Origin: WTFV01 sp965200895
GTDB taxonomy: Bacteria; Acidobacteriota; Vicinamibacteria; Vicinamibacterales; UBA8438
DNA length: 64,000 nt
Assembly (NCBI GenBank): GCA_965200895.1
Contig: CBDAVM010000001.1
Coordinates: 2,108,001 to 2,172,000 of the forward strand
Direction: 5' to 3'
The translations under genes were made by a program, and so were the position numbers. This document shows positions 45,192-53,147 of this stretch, piece after piece; the stretch's first letter is position 1; the number at the start of each line of letters is the position of its first letter. The notes below the pieces were generated by a model. It was not told where the DNA came from. It saw nothing but the letters and a program-made list of their open reading frames with translations, and made no database searches.

Positions 45192-45377
45192 TTACGACGA
45201 CCGGAGCCGCGGGTCCGCGTCGATCCGCTCGATCCAGTGGCGTGCGTTCGCTTCGGCTTCCTGTCGGGTCTGACCGGGAAGGATGACCGCGCCGACCGGT
45301 GTGGACTCGCCCGGCGCGACGGCCCAGGCCACCCAGTGGCCCGCACGCGCTTCGCTGTGGATGCTGTAGTCGTTCAT
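45192..45377 (-). CDS. Small hypothetical protein
   Basis: 61 residues, not recognised. Two short strands and a helix (AGHWVAWAVAPGESTPVGAV, then QTRQEAEANARHWIERI). Similar plan to the 71-residue protein at 39004-39219. ATG 45377 has GGGGA about 10 nt upstream. It is convergent with the AddA-like gene and divergent from the DnaJ-zinc-finger-like gene. Confidence 0.62.
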   Translation of the reverse strand: MNDYSIHSEARAGHWVAWAVAPGESTPVGAVILPGQTRQEAEANARHWIERIDADPRLRSS

Positions 45378-45420
45378 CGCTGATCTGTCCCCGCGGCAGA
45401 TGGTAACACCACCGGGCGTC

Positions 45421-45450
45421 TTGACAAGCATCGGAACCGACTCCTATCGT
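45421..45450 (+). promoter_or_regulatory. Promoter of the gene at 45458, leaderless type
   Basis: Perfect TTGACA (45421-45426), 18-bp spacer, TATCGT (45445-45450), then 7 nt to the GTG start. No ribosome binding site lies between. Confidence 0.65.
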
Positions 45451-45457
45451 ACGGCTC

Positions 45458-46081
45458 GTGTCCGCCGAACCGACGCCGGGACCGTTCCGCAACTGCGATG
45501 ATACCGGGATTCGCCGCCGGTACTGGACGCTGGCGCGCCGTGTTCACGACCACGCCGCGGAACGCGCCGGGGACGCGGTGGCGCGCGCGGTCGAGCACGC
45601 GCCCGCGATCGAGGCCGGCGCCCGCCCGCCGCACCGGGGGGGCAGAGCGTCCGACGGGCGCCGCTCGGCGTCGCGGAGCGGAACTTCGTCCCGGGCCCCG
45701 CTGGCTGACGAGGTCGCCATCGACTTTCCGTCCATGACTCCCATCGTCGCTCGCATGCGCGAGGCGTTTCTTGCCGTGGCTGGCGACCACGACGTGGCGA
45801 CCCGCCGTGCCGAGGTGGAGCTGACCGCGAGGCAGGCCGACCAGGGGGTCCGCGTGCCGCTCGACCTCACCGTGCAGCACACCTGTCCGGCCTGCGGGGG
45901 CCGGGGTGAGGTGTGGACCGATCCGTGCGGCCTGTGCGACGGCAGCGGCGCCGGACTCCTCTCCCACCGGCTGCACTTCCGGGTCCCGCCCGGGGTCCGA
46001 CACGGAACCCGGCTGCGGTACTCGGTCACCCCGCCGCACGCGTTCGAGACCCACATCGAAGTGCGGATCGCCGTACAGTGA
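45458..46081 (+). CDS. Protein with DnaJ-type zinc finger and substrate-binding remnants
   Basis: 207 residues. No J domain is present. Residues about 141-163 carry two CxxCxGxG-type repeats (CPACGGRGEV, CGLCDGSGAG), half of the four found in DnaJ, followed by FRVPPGVRHGTRLRYSV, which matches the DnaJ C-terminal domain (IPPGVxxGTxLR). The N-terminal 90 residues are Arg/Ala-rich and low complexity. It may be a holdase or an adaptor for DnaK, but this is inference. The GTG start is set by the promoter 7 nt upstream. Confidence 0.72.
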   Translation: MSAEPTPGPFRNCDDTGIRRRYWTLARRVHDHAAERAGDAVARAVEHAPAIEAGARPPHRGGRASDGRRSASRSGTSSRAPLADEVAIDFPSMTPIVARMREAFLAVAGDHDVATRRAEVELTARQADQGVRVPLDLTVQHTCPACGGRGEVWTDPCGLCDGSGAGLLSHRLHFRVPPGVRHGTRLRYSVTPPHAFETHIEVRIAVQ

Positions 46082-46134
46082 CGGCTGCGGCTCGGTTGTC
46101 ATGCGGTGGACCGACCCGCTAAGCTGGAGAAACC

Positions 46135-47244
46135 ATGCCTGTCTCGGAAGCTGCCGTGCTGGACGCGCTGAAGGCGGTCACCGACCCCGACCTCGGACGC
46201 GATATCGTCAGTCTCGGGTTCGTCAAGAACCTGACCATAGAGGGTGGTCGTATCGCGTTCGCCATCGAGCTGACCACGCCCGCCTGTCCGGTCAAGGACC
46301 AGATGCGGGAACAGGCCCGGGCGGCGGTGACGGCGCTCGGCGGGGTCGACGCCGTCGACATCGAGATGACCGCCAGCGTTCGATCCGCAGTGCCCGACGC
46401 GCAGAAGGCGCCCATTCCCGGCATTCGGAACATCATCGCCGTGGGCGCAGGGAAGGGCGGTGTCGGAAAGACGACCGTGGCGGTCAACCTGGCCGTGGCC
46501 CTCGCCCGCTACGGCGGGCGGGTGGGGATCATCGACGGCGACGTGTACGGTCCGAACGTGCCGATCATGCTCGGCCTCGACGCACGGCTGGAGTCCGACG
46601 GCCGCAAGATCGTGCCGGCGGAGAAGCACGGCATCCGCGTCGTCTCCATGGGCTTCCTGACCGACGCGACGGCGCCGATCATCTGGCGCGGTCCCATGCT
46701 GCACGGCGTCGTCCGGCAGTTCTTCCAGGACGTCAAGTGGGACGAGCTCGACTACCTGGTCGTCGACATGCCGCCGGGCACCGGCGACGTCGCGTTGAGC
46801 CTCAGTCAGACCGTGCCGGTCACCGGCGCCGTGGTCGTGACCACCCCGCAGAACGTTTCGCTGGCCGACAGCCGCCGCGCCGTCGGCATGTACCGCAAGC
46901 TCAACGTTCCGACCCTGGGGATCGTCGAGAACATGAGCTTCTACGCCTGCGCCGGCTGCGGGCAGGAGAGCGACCTGTTCGGCCGCGGCGGCGGCGAGCG
47001 GGTCGCCGCCGAGCTCGACGTCCCGTTCCTCGGGGACATTCCGCTCTACGCGCCGATCCGCGTCGGCGGCGACACCGGCGCGCCCATCGTCAGCGCCGAT
47101 CCGGACTCTCCCGCGGGCCGGGCCTTCCTGCACATCGCCGAGCGGACCGCCGCGCAGGTGTCCATCCGGAGCTTCCAGCCGCCCCGACCGGCCGCAGCGG
47201 CGGCGCCCCCGGCAATGGCCGGGCCGAGTCCCGTCCTGGGCTGA
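46135..47244 (+). CDS. mrp: Mrp/ApbC iron-sulfur cluster carrier ATPase
   Basis: 369 residues. P-loop ATPase that carries and transfers Fe-S clusters. N-terminal MIP18/DUF59 domain (1-85; TDPDLGRDIVSLGFVKNL), then the Mrp core with the deviant Walker A AVGAGKGGVGKTTVAVNLAV, DGDVYGPNVPIMLG, LVVDMPPGTGD, and the cluster-binding pair NMSFYACAGCG (CxxC). The C-terminus ends in an Ala/Pro-rich tail. GGAGAA stands just before ATG 46135. A 16-bp palindrome spans the stop codon. Confidence 0.95.
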   Translation: MPVSEAAVLDALKAVTDPDLGRDIVSLGFVKNLTIEGGRIAFAIELTTPACPVKDQMREQARAAVTALGGVDAVDIEMTASVRSAVPDAQKAPIPGIRNIIAVGAGKGGVGKTTVAVNLAVALARYGGRVGIIDGDVYGPNVPIMLGLDARLESDGRKIVPAEKHGIRVVSMGFLTDATAPIIWRGPMLHGVVRQFFQDVKWDELDYLVVDMPPGTGDVALSLSQTVPVTGAVVVTTPQNVSLADSRRAVGMYRKLNVPTLGIVENMSFYACAGCGQESDLFGRGGGERVAAELDVPFLGDIPLYAPIRVGGDTGAPIVSADPDSPAGRAFLHIAERTAAQVSIRSFQPPRPAAAAAPPAMAGPSPVLG

Positions 47245-47258
47245 ACCCGGCCGGGTTC
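47243..47258 (+). terminator. 16-bp palindrome across the mrp stop codon
   Basis: GAACCCGGCCGGGTTC is perfectly self-complementary and includes the mrp TGA. A second small hairpin (TTCGGGTCCCGAA) follows with AAAA behind it. It probably ends or protects the mrp transcript. Confidence 0.4.
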
Positions 47259-47291
47259 GTTCGGGTCCCGAAAACAAGGATTAGGATGATC

Positions 47292-47307
47292 TATATTCGT
47301 GTAAATT
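47292..47307 (+). promoter_or_regulatory. AT-rich promoter region of the AAA/DUF4143 gene
   Basis: The stretch 47275-47315 is far more AT-rich than its surroundings. TATATT (47292-47297) and TAAATT (47302-47307, preceded by TG) are candidate -10 sites; the second ends 8 nt before the GTG start. No ribosome binding site is seen. Confidence 0.45.
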
Positions 47308-47315
47308 AGTACGTA

Positions 47316-48464
47316 GTGTACGCCAGACTGCTGCCAACGCCCACCCGCTCGGTCTTCCTGTTCGGTCCCCGCGGCACCGGCAAGACCACCTGGATACGCA
47401 GCCGGTTTCCGGACGCGGCGGTCTACGACCTGCTGGACACGGCCGAGGCGTTGCGGCTGGGCAGGACGCCGGACGCGCTCTACCGCGAGCTGTCCGTGCT
47501 GCCCCCCGGGTCGTGCGCGGTCATCGACGAGGTGCAGAAGGTCCCCGAGCTGCTGAACGAGGCGCATCGGCTCATCGAGTCGCGCGGACTGCGTTTCGTA
47601 CTGTCCGGATCGAGCGCCCGCAAGCTGCGGCGACGCGGCGTCAACCTGCTCGCCGGCCGCGCCGTCACCACCACCATGTTCCCGCTGGTGTCGGCCGAGC
47701 TGGGCTTCGACCTCGACGTGGAGCGCGCGCTGACGCACGGCACGCTGCCGATGGCCATCACCGGAGACCGCCCGCAGGACTATCTGCGCACGTACGCCGA
47801 GACCTACCTGGTGCAGGAGGTGCAGGTGGAGGCGCTGACGCGCAACCTCGGCGCCTTCGCCCGCTTCCTGGAGATCGCCGCCCGCCAGAACGCGCAGGCG
47901 ACCAACGCCACGTCCATCGCCCGCGACGCCGGCATCGACCGCCGCACCGTGCAGAGCCACTTCGCCATCCTGGTCGACACGCTGATCGGCTTCTGGCTGC
48001 CGGCCTGGAAGCCGCGGTCGGCGACCCGGCAGGTGCGGCAGAGCAGGTTCTACTTCTTCGACGGCGGCGTCGTCCGGGCGCTGTCGGGCCGGCTGCCCTA
48101 CCCGCCCACTCCGGAGGAGCGCGGTCCGCTGCTGGAGACGTTCATCCTGAACGAAATCCGGGCGTTCCTGAGCTATTCGGGCCGCCACTACGCCCCGCAC
48201 TACTGGCGGAGCTACGACGATGCGGAGGTGGACGTGCTCTGCGAGACCGCCGCCGGGTTCGTCGCGATAGAGATCAAGGCGTCGGCGCGCTGGGATCGGC
48301 GCTTCAACCGCGGTCTGCGCCGCGTCCGGGAGCTTCTCGACCCGCGGCCGACGACCTGTTACGGCGTCCATCTCGGACCGCGCGCGGCGCTGTGGGACGA
48401 CGTGCAGGTATTGCCCGCGCTCGACTTCCTGAAGCGGTTGTGGGACGGCGAGGTGCTGCCCTGA
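47316..48464 (+). CDS. AAA_14/DUF4143 family ATPase
   Basis: 382 residues. P-loop ATPase of a mobile, patchily distributed family whose role is unclear. Seen: Walker A FLFGPRGTGKTTWIRSRF, Walker B CAVIDEVQKVPEL, sensor LSGSSARKLRR with NLLAGRA, and the C-terminal DUF4143 region with LLETFILNEIRAFLSY and a nuclease-like EVDVLCETAAGFVAIEIKAS (an E/D...E-x-K arrangement). These genes are often linked with toxin or defence islands, but none is next to it here. The AT-rich upstream region and absence of a ribosome binding site suggest acquisition by transfer. Confidence 0.9.
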   Translation: MYARLLPTPTRSVFLFGPRGTGKTTWIRSRFPDAAVYDLLDTAEALRLGRTPDALYRELSVLPPGSCAVIDEVQKVPELLNEAHRLIESRGLRFVLSGSSARKLRRRGVNLLAGRAVTTTMFPLVSAELGFDLDVERALTHGTLPMAITGDRPQDYLRTYAETYLVQEVQVEALTRNLGAFARFLEIAARQNAQATNATSIARDAGIDRRTVQSHFAILVDTLIGFWLPAWKPRSATRQVRQSRFYFFDGGVVRALSGRLPYPPTPEERGPLLETFILNEIRAFLSYSGRHYAPHYWRSYDDAEVDVLCETAAGFVAIEIKASARWDRRFNRGLRRVRELLDPRPTTCYGVHLGPRAALWDDVQVLPALDFLKRLWDGEVLP

Positions 48465-48542
48465 CCGCGGTCGGCGCCCGGCGGCTCGTGGAGGGCTCTG
48501 CCGGGCGTGGGTCGGGCGGCGGCCGGAGCTGCCAACGGTGCG

Positions 48543-49151
48543 TCAGCGCTGCTGGGCCTCGCCGGTCATCGGCACGAAGCGCACGGGCAGCACCGCCTCG
48601 GTGGTCGCACCGTCGGCGGTCTTCGTCACGATCAGGATGTCCTGCCGGAAGCGCCCGACGGGGATCACCATGCGCGCGCCGACGGCGAGCTGTTCGACCA
48701 GCGCCGGCGGGACGTGATCGGGGGCGGCGGTGACGACGATGGCGTCGAAGGGCGCCTCGTCCGGCAGGCCCCGGTAGCCGTCGCCGGTGCGGACCTCGAC
48801 GTTGTCGTAGCCGAGGTCGGCCAGCAGCGTCCGCGACCGTTCGGCGAGTTCCGGGACGATCTCGATCGTGTGGACCCGCGCCGCGATCTCGGCGAGCACG
48901 GCGGCCTGGTAGCCCGAGCCGGTGCCGATCTCCAGCACGTTGGCGTCGGCCGTCAGCGCGGCGGCATCCGTCATGTAAGCGACGACATAGGGCTGCGAGA
49001 TGGTCTGCCGGTAGCCGATGGGCAGCGGCGAATCGTCGTAGGCGCGGGCTGCGAGATCGTCGGGGACGAAGCGGTGGCGCGGGACGGCCTCCAGCGCCGC
49101 GAGCACCGCGGGCGCGGTGATGCCGCGGGCGAGAATCTGACGTTCCACCAT
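48543..49151 (-). CDS. pcm: Protein-L-isoaspartate O-methyltransferase
   Basis: About 202 residues from ATG 49151, which has GGGGAG 9 nt upstream. Repairs isoaspartyl residues in damaged proteins. Seen: MVERQILARGITAPAVLAAL, VPRHRFVPDDLAARAYDDSP, the substrate motif GYRQTISQPYVVAYM, the SAM site VLEIGTGSGYQAAVLAEIA and DAIVVTAAPDHVPPALVEQL. The same frame stays open upstream and encodes RILLACAGALLGC, a plausible lipoprotein signal, so a longer exported form starting near GTG 49457 is possible. That form would overlap the divergent deacetylase gene. Confidence 0.92.
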   Translation of the reverse strand: MVERQILARGITAPAVLAALEAVPRHRFVPDDLAARAYDDSPLPIGYRQTISQPYVVAYMTDAAALTADANVLEIGTGSGYQAAVLAEIAARVHTIEIVPELAERSRTLLADLGYDNVEVRTGDGYRGLPDEAPFDAIVVTAAPDHVPPALVEQLAVGARMVIPVGRFRQDILIVTKTADGATTEAVLPVRFVPMTGEAQQR

Positions 49152-49406
49152 CTGCTGGCGCTCCCCGGACCGGTCTGCCCGCCGTGCGAACGGCCCCTGC
49201 CGTGATCCTGCGGACAGGCCTGCCCGCCGCGCCGACGCCGGAGACGGGGCTGCCCGCCGCGCGGGCTGCTCCTCCCGCCGTTCCCCGGACCGCTCGGCTT
49301 GACGCGCGCCGCCGTCCTCGGTCACGCTGGATGATTCGGCCGGCCCGAGTGCGCATCCGAGCAGCGCGCCCGCGCAGGCGAGCAGGATCCGCCACCCGCC
49401 GACCCG

Positions 49407-50117
49407 ATGTTCTGGTTGTTGGTTGCCGCCGGCTTCGGTCTGTTGGGGCTGGCCCACGTTGCCCCGTTCCCGTTCATGCTCGACGCCGTCGCGCCGGCGC
49501 CGGCCGTCTGGAGCATGCCGCCGGGGGACGGGCCGCCGGCCGTCTACCTGACCTTCGACGACGGGCCGAACCCGACCGCGACGCCGCTGCTGCTCGATGT
49601 GCTCGCCGAACACGGCGCGCGCGCGACGTTCTTCGTCATCGACCGGCACCTGAACGAGCGCACCGCGCCGATCGTCCGCCGCATGTTCGAGGAAGGGCAT
49701 GCCGTGGGCCTCCATACGCATACGCGCCACTGGATGGTGCTGCCGCCCGACGAGGTGGCGCGCCGGCTGCACAGGGCGGCCGGGCGGATCGAGCATCTCG
49801 CCGGCGGCGCTCCCTGCCGCGCCTTCCGCCCCCACGCCGGGTTCCGCAGCGGGCGGATGTACGAGGGACTCGCCCGCGCCGGCTACGCGCTCGTCGGCTG
49901 GGGCTGGAGCCTGTGGGACTTCAACTGGTACCGCCGTCCCGACCCGGCGGGACTCGCCGAGCGGCTCGCCGGCCGCCTCTCGGGGGGCGACATCGTGGTC
50001 ATGCACGACGGCCATCATGAGAACCCCGCGGCCGACCGGCAGTACGCCGTCGATGCGACCGCCCTGCTGATTCCGATGCTGCGCGACCGCGGCTTCGTCT
50101 TCGGCGCCATCTGTTGA
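49407..50117 (+). CDS. NodB-family polysaccharide deacetylase
   Basis: 236 residues. Hydrophobic N-terminus (1-27) is a membrane anchor or signal. The NodB domain shows VYLTFDDGPNPTATPLLLDV (catalytic Asp51 and Asp52), GHAVGLHTHTRH (metal-binding His near 103-108), FRPHAGFRSG and DIVVMHDGHHENP. Probable substrate is a surface or cell-wall N-acetylated polysaccharide; chitooligosaccharide and peptidoglycan deacetylases share this fold. It diverges from pcm. Confidence 0.9.
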   Translation: MFWLLVAAGFGLLGLAHVAPFPFMLDAVAPAPAVWSMPPGDGPPAVYLTFDDGPNPTATPLLLDVLAEHGARATFFVIDRHLNERTAPIVRRMFEEGHAVGLHTHTRHWMVLPPDEVARRLHRAAGRIEHLAGGAPCRAFRPHAGFRSGRMYEGLARAGYALVGWGWSLWDFNWYRRPDPAGLAERLAGRLSGGDIVVMHDGHHENPAADRQYAVDATALLIPMLRDRGFVFGAIC

Positions 50118-50148
50118 CCGTCCGGCGGCCCACCGGTGCGGCCCCGGC

Positions 50149-52005
50149 TCATGGCGCATCGGGCGCCGTCGCGTCGAGCCAGGCGTCGAGACGCGCCGTC
50201 TGCGCGGGGGACGGCGACTCCACCGGCCGCAGCCGCCAGCCGTCCGGCGGGCGTTCGCCGAAGCGGGCGTCGAGCGCCATCAGGCGTTCCCGGCGGGCCA
50301 CGAGGACTTTCACCTCGTCGCCGGCCCGGTAGAGACCCAGTCGCTGCGTCCACGACGCCGGTCCGACCCGGAAGCCGTCGATGGCGAGGATCTCGTCGTC
50401 GACGTTGAACCCGGCGTCGTGGCCCGGCGTCCCGCGGCGCACGCCGGCCACGAGCAGCCGCCCGGCGCCGTCGCGCGTGTCGAGTCCCAGCCAGGCCGGC
50501 GCCGCGCCGTCGTCGCCCGGCCGCGGGTCGGGCGCGAACTCGAGCCCGTACCAGGCGAGGGCCGGCGCGTAGTCGAGCTCGTCGGTCGAACGAACCGCCC
50601 GGTCGAACCAGTCGCCCAGATCGACGCCGGCGACCTCCGACGCGACGACTTCGAACTCGCCGGGCCGGAACCCGCGCTCCCCCGCGAAACGCGGGTAGGC
50701 GGTCTTCAGCACGTCGTCCAGACTCTGTCGGCCGCCGGTCGCCTCGCGCACGCGGGCGTCGAGCAGGAAGCCGATGACGGCCCCCTTCGTGTAGTAGCTG
50801 ACGGTCGTGTTGCGGCTGTTCTCGTTCGGCCGGTAGTACCGGATCCAGGCATCGTACGAGGCCTCGGCCACCGCCTGCACCAGCCGTCCCGGCGTCGTCT
50901 GCAGCGCCGTGATCTGCCCGGAGAGCGCCTCCAGGAACTCTTCGCGCGTGGAGATTCCGGCCCGGTGCACGGCCAGCGGGCCGTAGTAGGAGGTCAACCC
51001 CTCGACCATCCACAGGCTGGGCGTGAACGCCTCGCGTTCGTAGTCGAACGGCCCGAGCGCAGCGGGTCGCAACCGCTTGACGTTCCAGGCGTGGAACAGC
51101 TCGTGGCTGACCGTGTCCAGCCAGCGGAGGTAGCGCCGGCGGTCGCGGGTGGTCCAGCGGCTCGTCATCAGCAGGGTCGAGTCGCGGTGCTCGAGCCCGC
51201 CGCCGGCCTCGACCAGCATGTTCAGGAAGAGGTAGCGCGCGTAGGGGAAGAAGCCCCAGGTCCCGTGCTGCTCGCGCACGATGCGCTCCACGTCGGCGGC
51301 CGCGGTCGGGCCGTCCCAGACCCCGCCCTCGCCGATGTTGACGAGGGCGTGCGGGGTATCCTTCACGGTGAACGGGTACGTCGTCGGGTTGCCGGCGAGG
51401 ATCGGCGAGTCGACCAGCGTGTCGAAGTCCGCGGCCCGGTAGCTGTGCGGCAGGCCGTCCGGGGCCGGCGGCAGCGCGGTCACGGTCTCGGCCCACGCCG
51501 GCGCCGGTTCGATGCGGATGTCGTGCGGCCGCGGCGCCGCATCGGCCAGGGTCAGGAACGTCGGCGCGCCGTTGAGCATCGCGAAGTCGGCCTCGACCCA
51601 GTTCGTGCGGACGCTCATCTCGCGGCAGTAGACGCGATAGGTCACGACGATCCGGTCCGCGCCGGCGGTCTCGATGCGCCAGCGGTTCTTGTTCGACTTG
51701 GCGACCCGGAGCGGCTGTCCGTCGGGCGTGGCGGCGCGCACCGCCTCCACGTGGCGCGCGTACTCGCGGATGAGGTAGGAGCCGGGCGTCCAGGCCGCCA
51801 TCAGCAGCTCCACGGCCGGCCGGCCATCCGCCGGAATCACCGCTTCCACCTCGGCGTAGTGGGTGGCCGGCGCGGGGAAGCGCACCGTGTAGGTGACGGG
51901 ATCGAGCGATTGCGCGGACGCCATCTTCTGTCCGGCCGGCAGCGCGACGACGGCCGCGACCCCGAGCGCGAGTGCAACGGAGGCTCCGCCGCGGGCTCCT
52001 GGCAT
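50149..52005 (-). CDS. M61-family glycyl aminopeptidase with PDZ domain
   Basis: 618 residues, exported. The signal peptide occupies about residues 1-33. Peptidase M61 catalytic region: TVSHELFHAWNVKRLRP (HExxH near residue 300) with the third zinc ligand in MVEGLTSYYG. A PDZ domain follows near 500-580 (VRRGTPGHDAGFNVDDEILA, then IDGFRV). M61 enzymes remove N-terminal Gly or Ala. ATG 52005 has AGGAGA 6 nt upstream, better than the in-frame ATG at 52035. Confidence 0.92.
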   Translation of the reverse strand: MPGARGGASVALALGVAAVVALPAGQKMASAQSLDPVTYTVRFPAPATHYAEVEAVIPADGRPAVELLMAAWTPGSYLIREYARHVEAVRAATPDGQPLRVAKSNKNRWRIETAGADRIVVTYRVYCREMSVRTNWVEADFAMLNGAPTFLTLADAAPRPHDIRIEPAPAWAETVTALPPAPDGLPHSYRAADFDTLVDSPILAGNPTTYPFTVKDTPHALVNIGEGGVWDGPTAAADVERIVREQHGTWGFFPYARYLFLNMLVEAGGGLEHRDSTLLMTSRWTTRDRRRYLRWLDTVSHELFHAWNVKRLRPAALGPFDYEREAFTPSLWMVEGLTSYYGPLAVHRAGISTREEFLEALSGQITALQTTPGRLVQAVAEASYDAWIRYYRPNENSRNTTVSYYTKGAVIGFLLDARVREATGGRQSLDDVLKTAYPRFAGERGFRPGEFEVVASEVAGVDLGDWFDRAVRSTDELDYAPALAWYGLEFAPDPRPGDDGAAPAWLGLDTRDGAGRLLVAGVRRGTPGHDAGFNVDDEILAIDGFRVGPASWTQRLGLYRAGDEVKVLVARRERLMALDARFGERPPDGWRLRPVESPSPAQTARLDAWLDATAPDAP

Positions 52006-52114
52006 CGCTTTCTCCTTTCCTTTCGAACGGTTCACTCTACCACCGAAGACCGGACCGTCCGTACGGCCGCCGCCGGACCACGAACGCGCCGGCGTTCCCG
52101 TCGCGGCGGCTGCG

Positions 52115-53110
52115 TCAGGGCGCGGGCGCCGACGCGAGGTCGCGCGCGGCGACGGCGGCGCCGAGCAGAGCGGGATTCGTGACCCGGATGACGCGTACCG
52201 GCATGGACGTCATGAGCGCTTCCATGGGGCCCTTGGCCCGGAAGGCGTCCAGGAAGACGGCCGACGCGAGCAGCGGCAGGATATGGGGGGCGATACCGCC
52301 GCCGATATAGACGCCAGCCGTGGCAAGGGCGCGCAGGCCCAGGTTTCCGGCTTCGGCGCCGAAGGCGCCGGTGAACAGCTCCAGCGTGTCGACACAACGC
52401 GGACAGCGCCGGTCCAGGGCGGCCGTCGTGATCCGCTGCGGGAGGTCCTCGGCGGCGACCCCTTCGGCCGTGGCGGGGCACCTCTCGCCGCCGTGCCGCC
52501 AGGCGTGCACGTAGGTAAGTCCGGGTCCGGAGAGCACGTGCTCCCAGGAGACCCGTCCGAAGCGGCCGGTCAAGCCCTGCAGCAGGTCGATCTCGGCGGG
52601 CGTGCGAGCGGCGAAGTCGGTGTGGCCGGGCTCGGCCGCCACCGGCACGAGCCGTCCGTTCACGCGATGCAGCAGCGTCTCGCCGAGGCCGGTGCCGGGG
52701 GCGATGAGCGCCGCGTTGCCGTCCGCCGCCGGTTCTCCCGGCTGCAGCGTCGTCACGTCGTCGTCCGCGAGCACGGATACGACGTGGCCCATCGCCTCCA
52801 GGTCGTTGAGCAGACGCACCACGGGTATCGCGAAGCGCTCGGCGACGACCGCGGCCTCCACGCGCCACGGCACGTTGGTCAGATCCGACGCGCCGCCGCG
52901 CACCGGACCGGCCACGCCGAGGACGGCGGCGTCGACGGAGGCCCCGCGCGCGCGGCGGTCGAGGAACAGCGCCAGGAGCGCCTCCAGACTGTCGTGGTCG
53001 AGCGTCGTGAAACGTTCGACGACGAGCGGGTCCGGGCGTCGCCGGCCCGTGCCGTACAGGCCGCACACGGTCTTCGTTCCGCCGACATCGGCCGCGAGCA
53101 ACGTTCTCAT
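52115..53110 (-). CDS. glk: Glucokinase (Glk family)
   Basis: 331 residues. Phosphorylates glucose with ATP. Seen: LLAADVGGTKTVCGLYGTG (phosphate-1 loop), DAAVLGVAGPVRGG, VRLLNDLEAMGHVV, LIAPGTGLGETLLH, PVAAEPGHTDFAARTPAEID and VYIGGGIAPHILP. The EPGHTDFA-type segment and lack of a CxCGxxGC zinc motif place it in the E. coli-type Glk group, not ROK. ATG 53110 precedes the family start MRTLLAADVGGT. It diverges from the BRCT gene with 37 bp between starts. Confidence 0.93.
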   Translation of the reverse strand: MRTLLAADVGGTKTVCGLYGTGRRRPDPLVVERFTTLDHDSLEALLALFLDRRARGASVDAAVLGVAGPVRGGASDLTNVPWRVEAAVVAERFAIPVVRLLNDLEAMGHVVSVLADDDVTTLQPGEPAADGNAALIAPGTGLGETLLHRVNGRLVPVAAEPGHTDFAARTPAEIDLLQGLTGRFGRVSWEHVLSGPGLTYVHAWRHGGERCPATAEGVAAEDLPQRITTAALDRRCPRCVDTLELFTGAFGAEAGNLGLRALATAGVYIGGGIAPHILPLLASAVFLDAFRAKGPMEALMTSMPVRVIRVTNPALLGAAVAARDLASAPAP

Positions 53111-53147
53111 GCGCTTTGCGCGTGCAGGCGGGTTGCAGCTTGACATT

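Noticed and set aside
53140..53145. TTGACA just before the BRCT gene start
   Set aside because: It abuts the ATG, so it cannot be a -35 for that gene, and no -10 follows at a proper distance.
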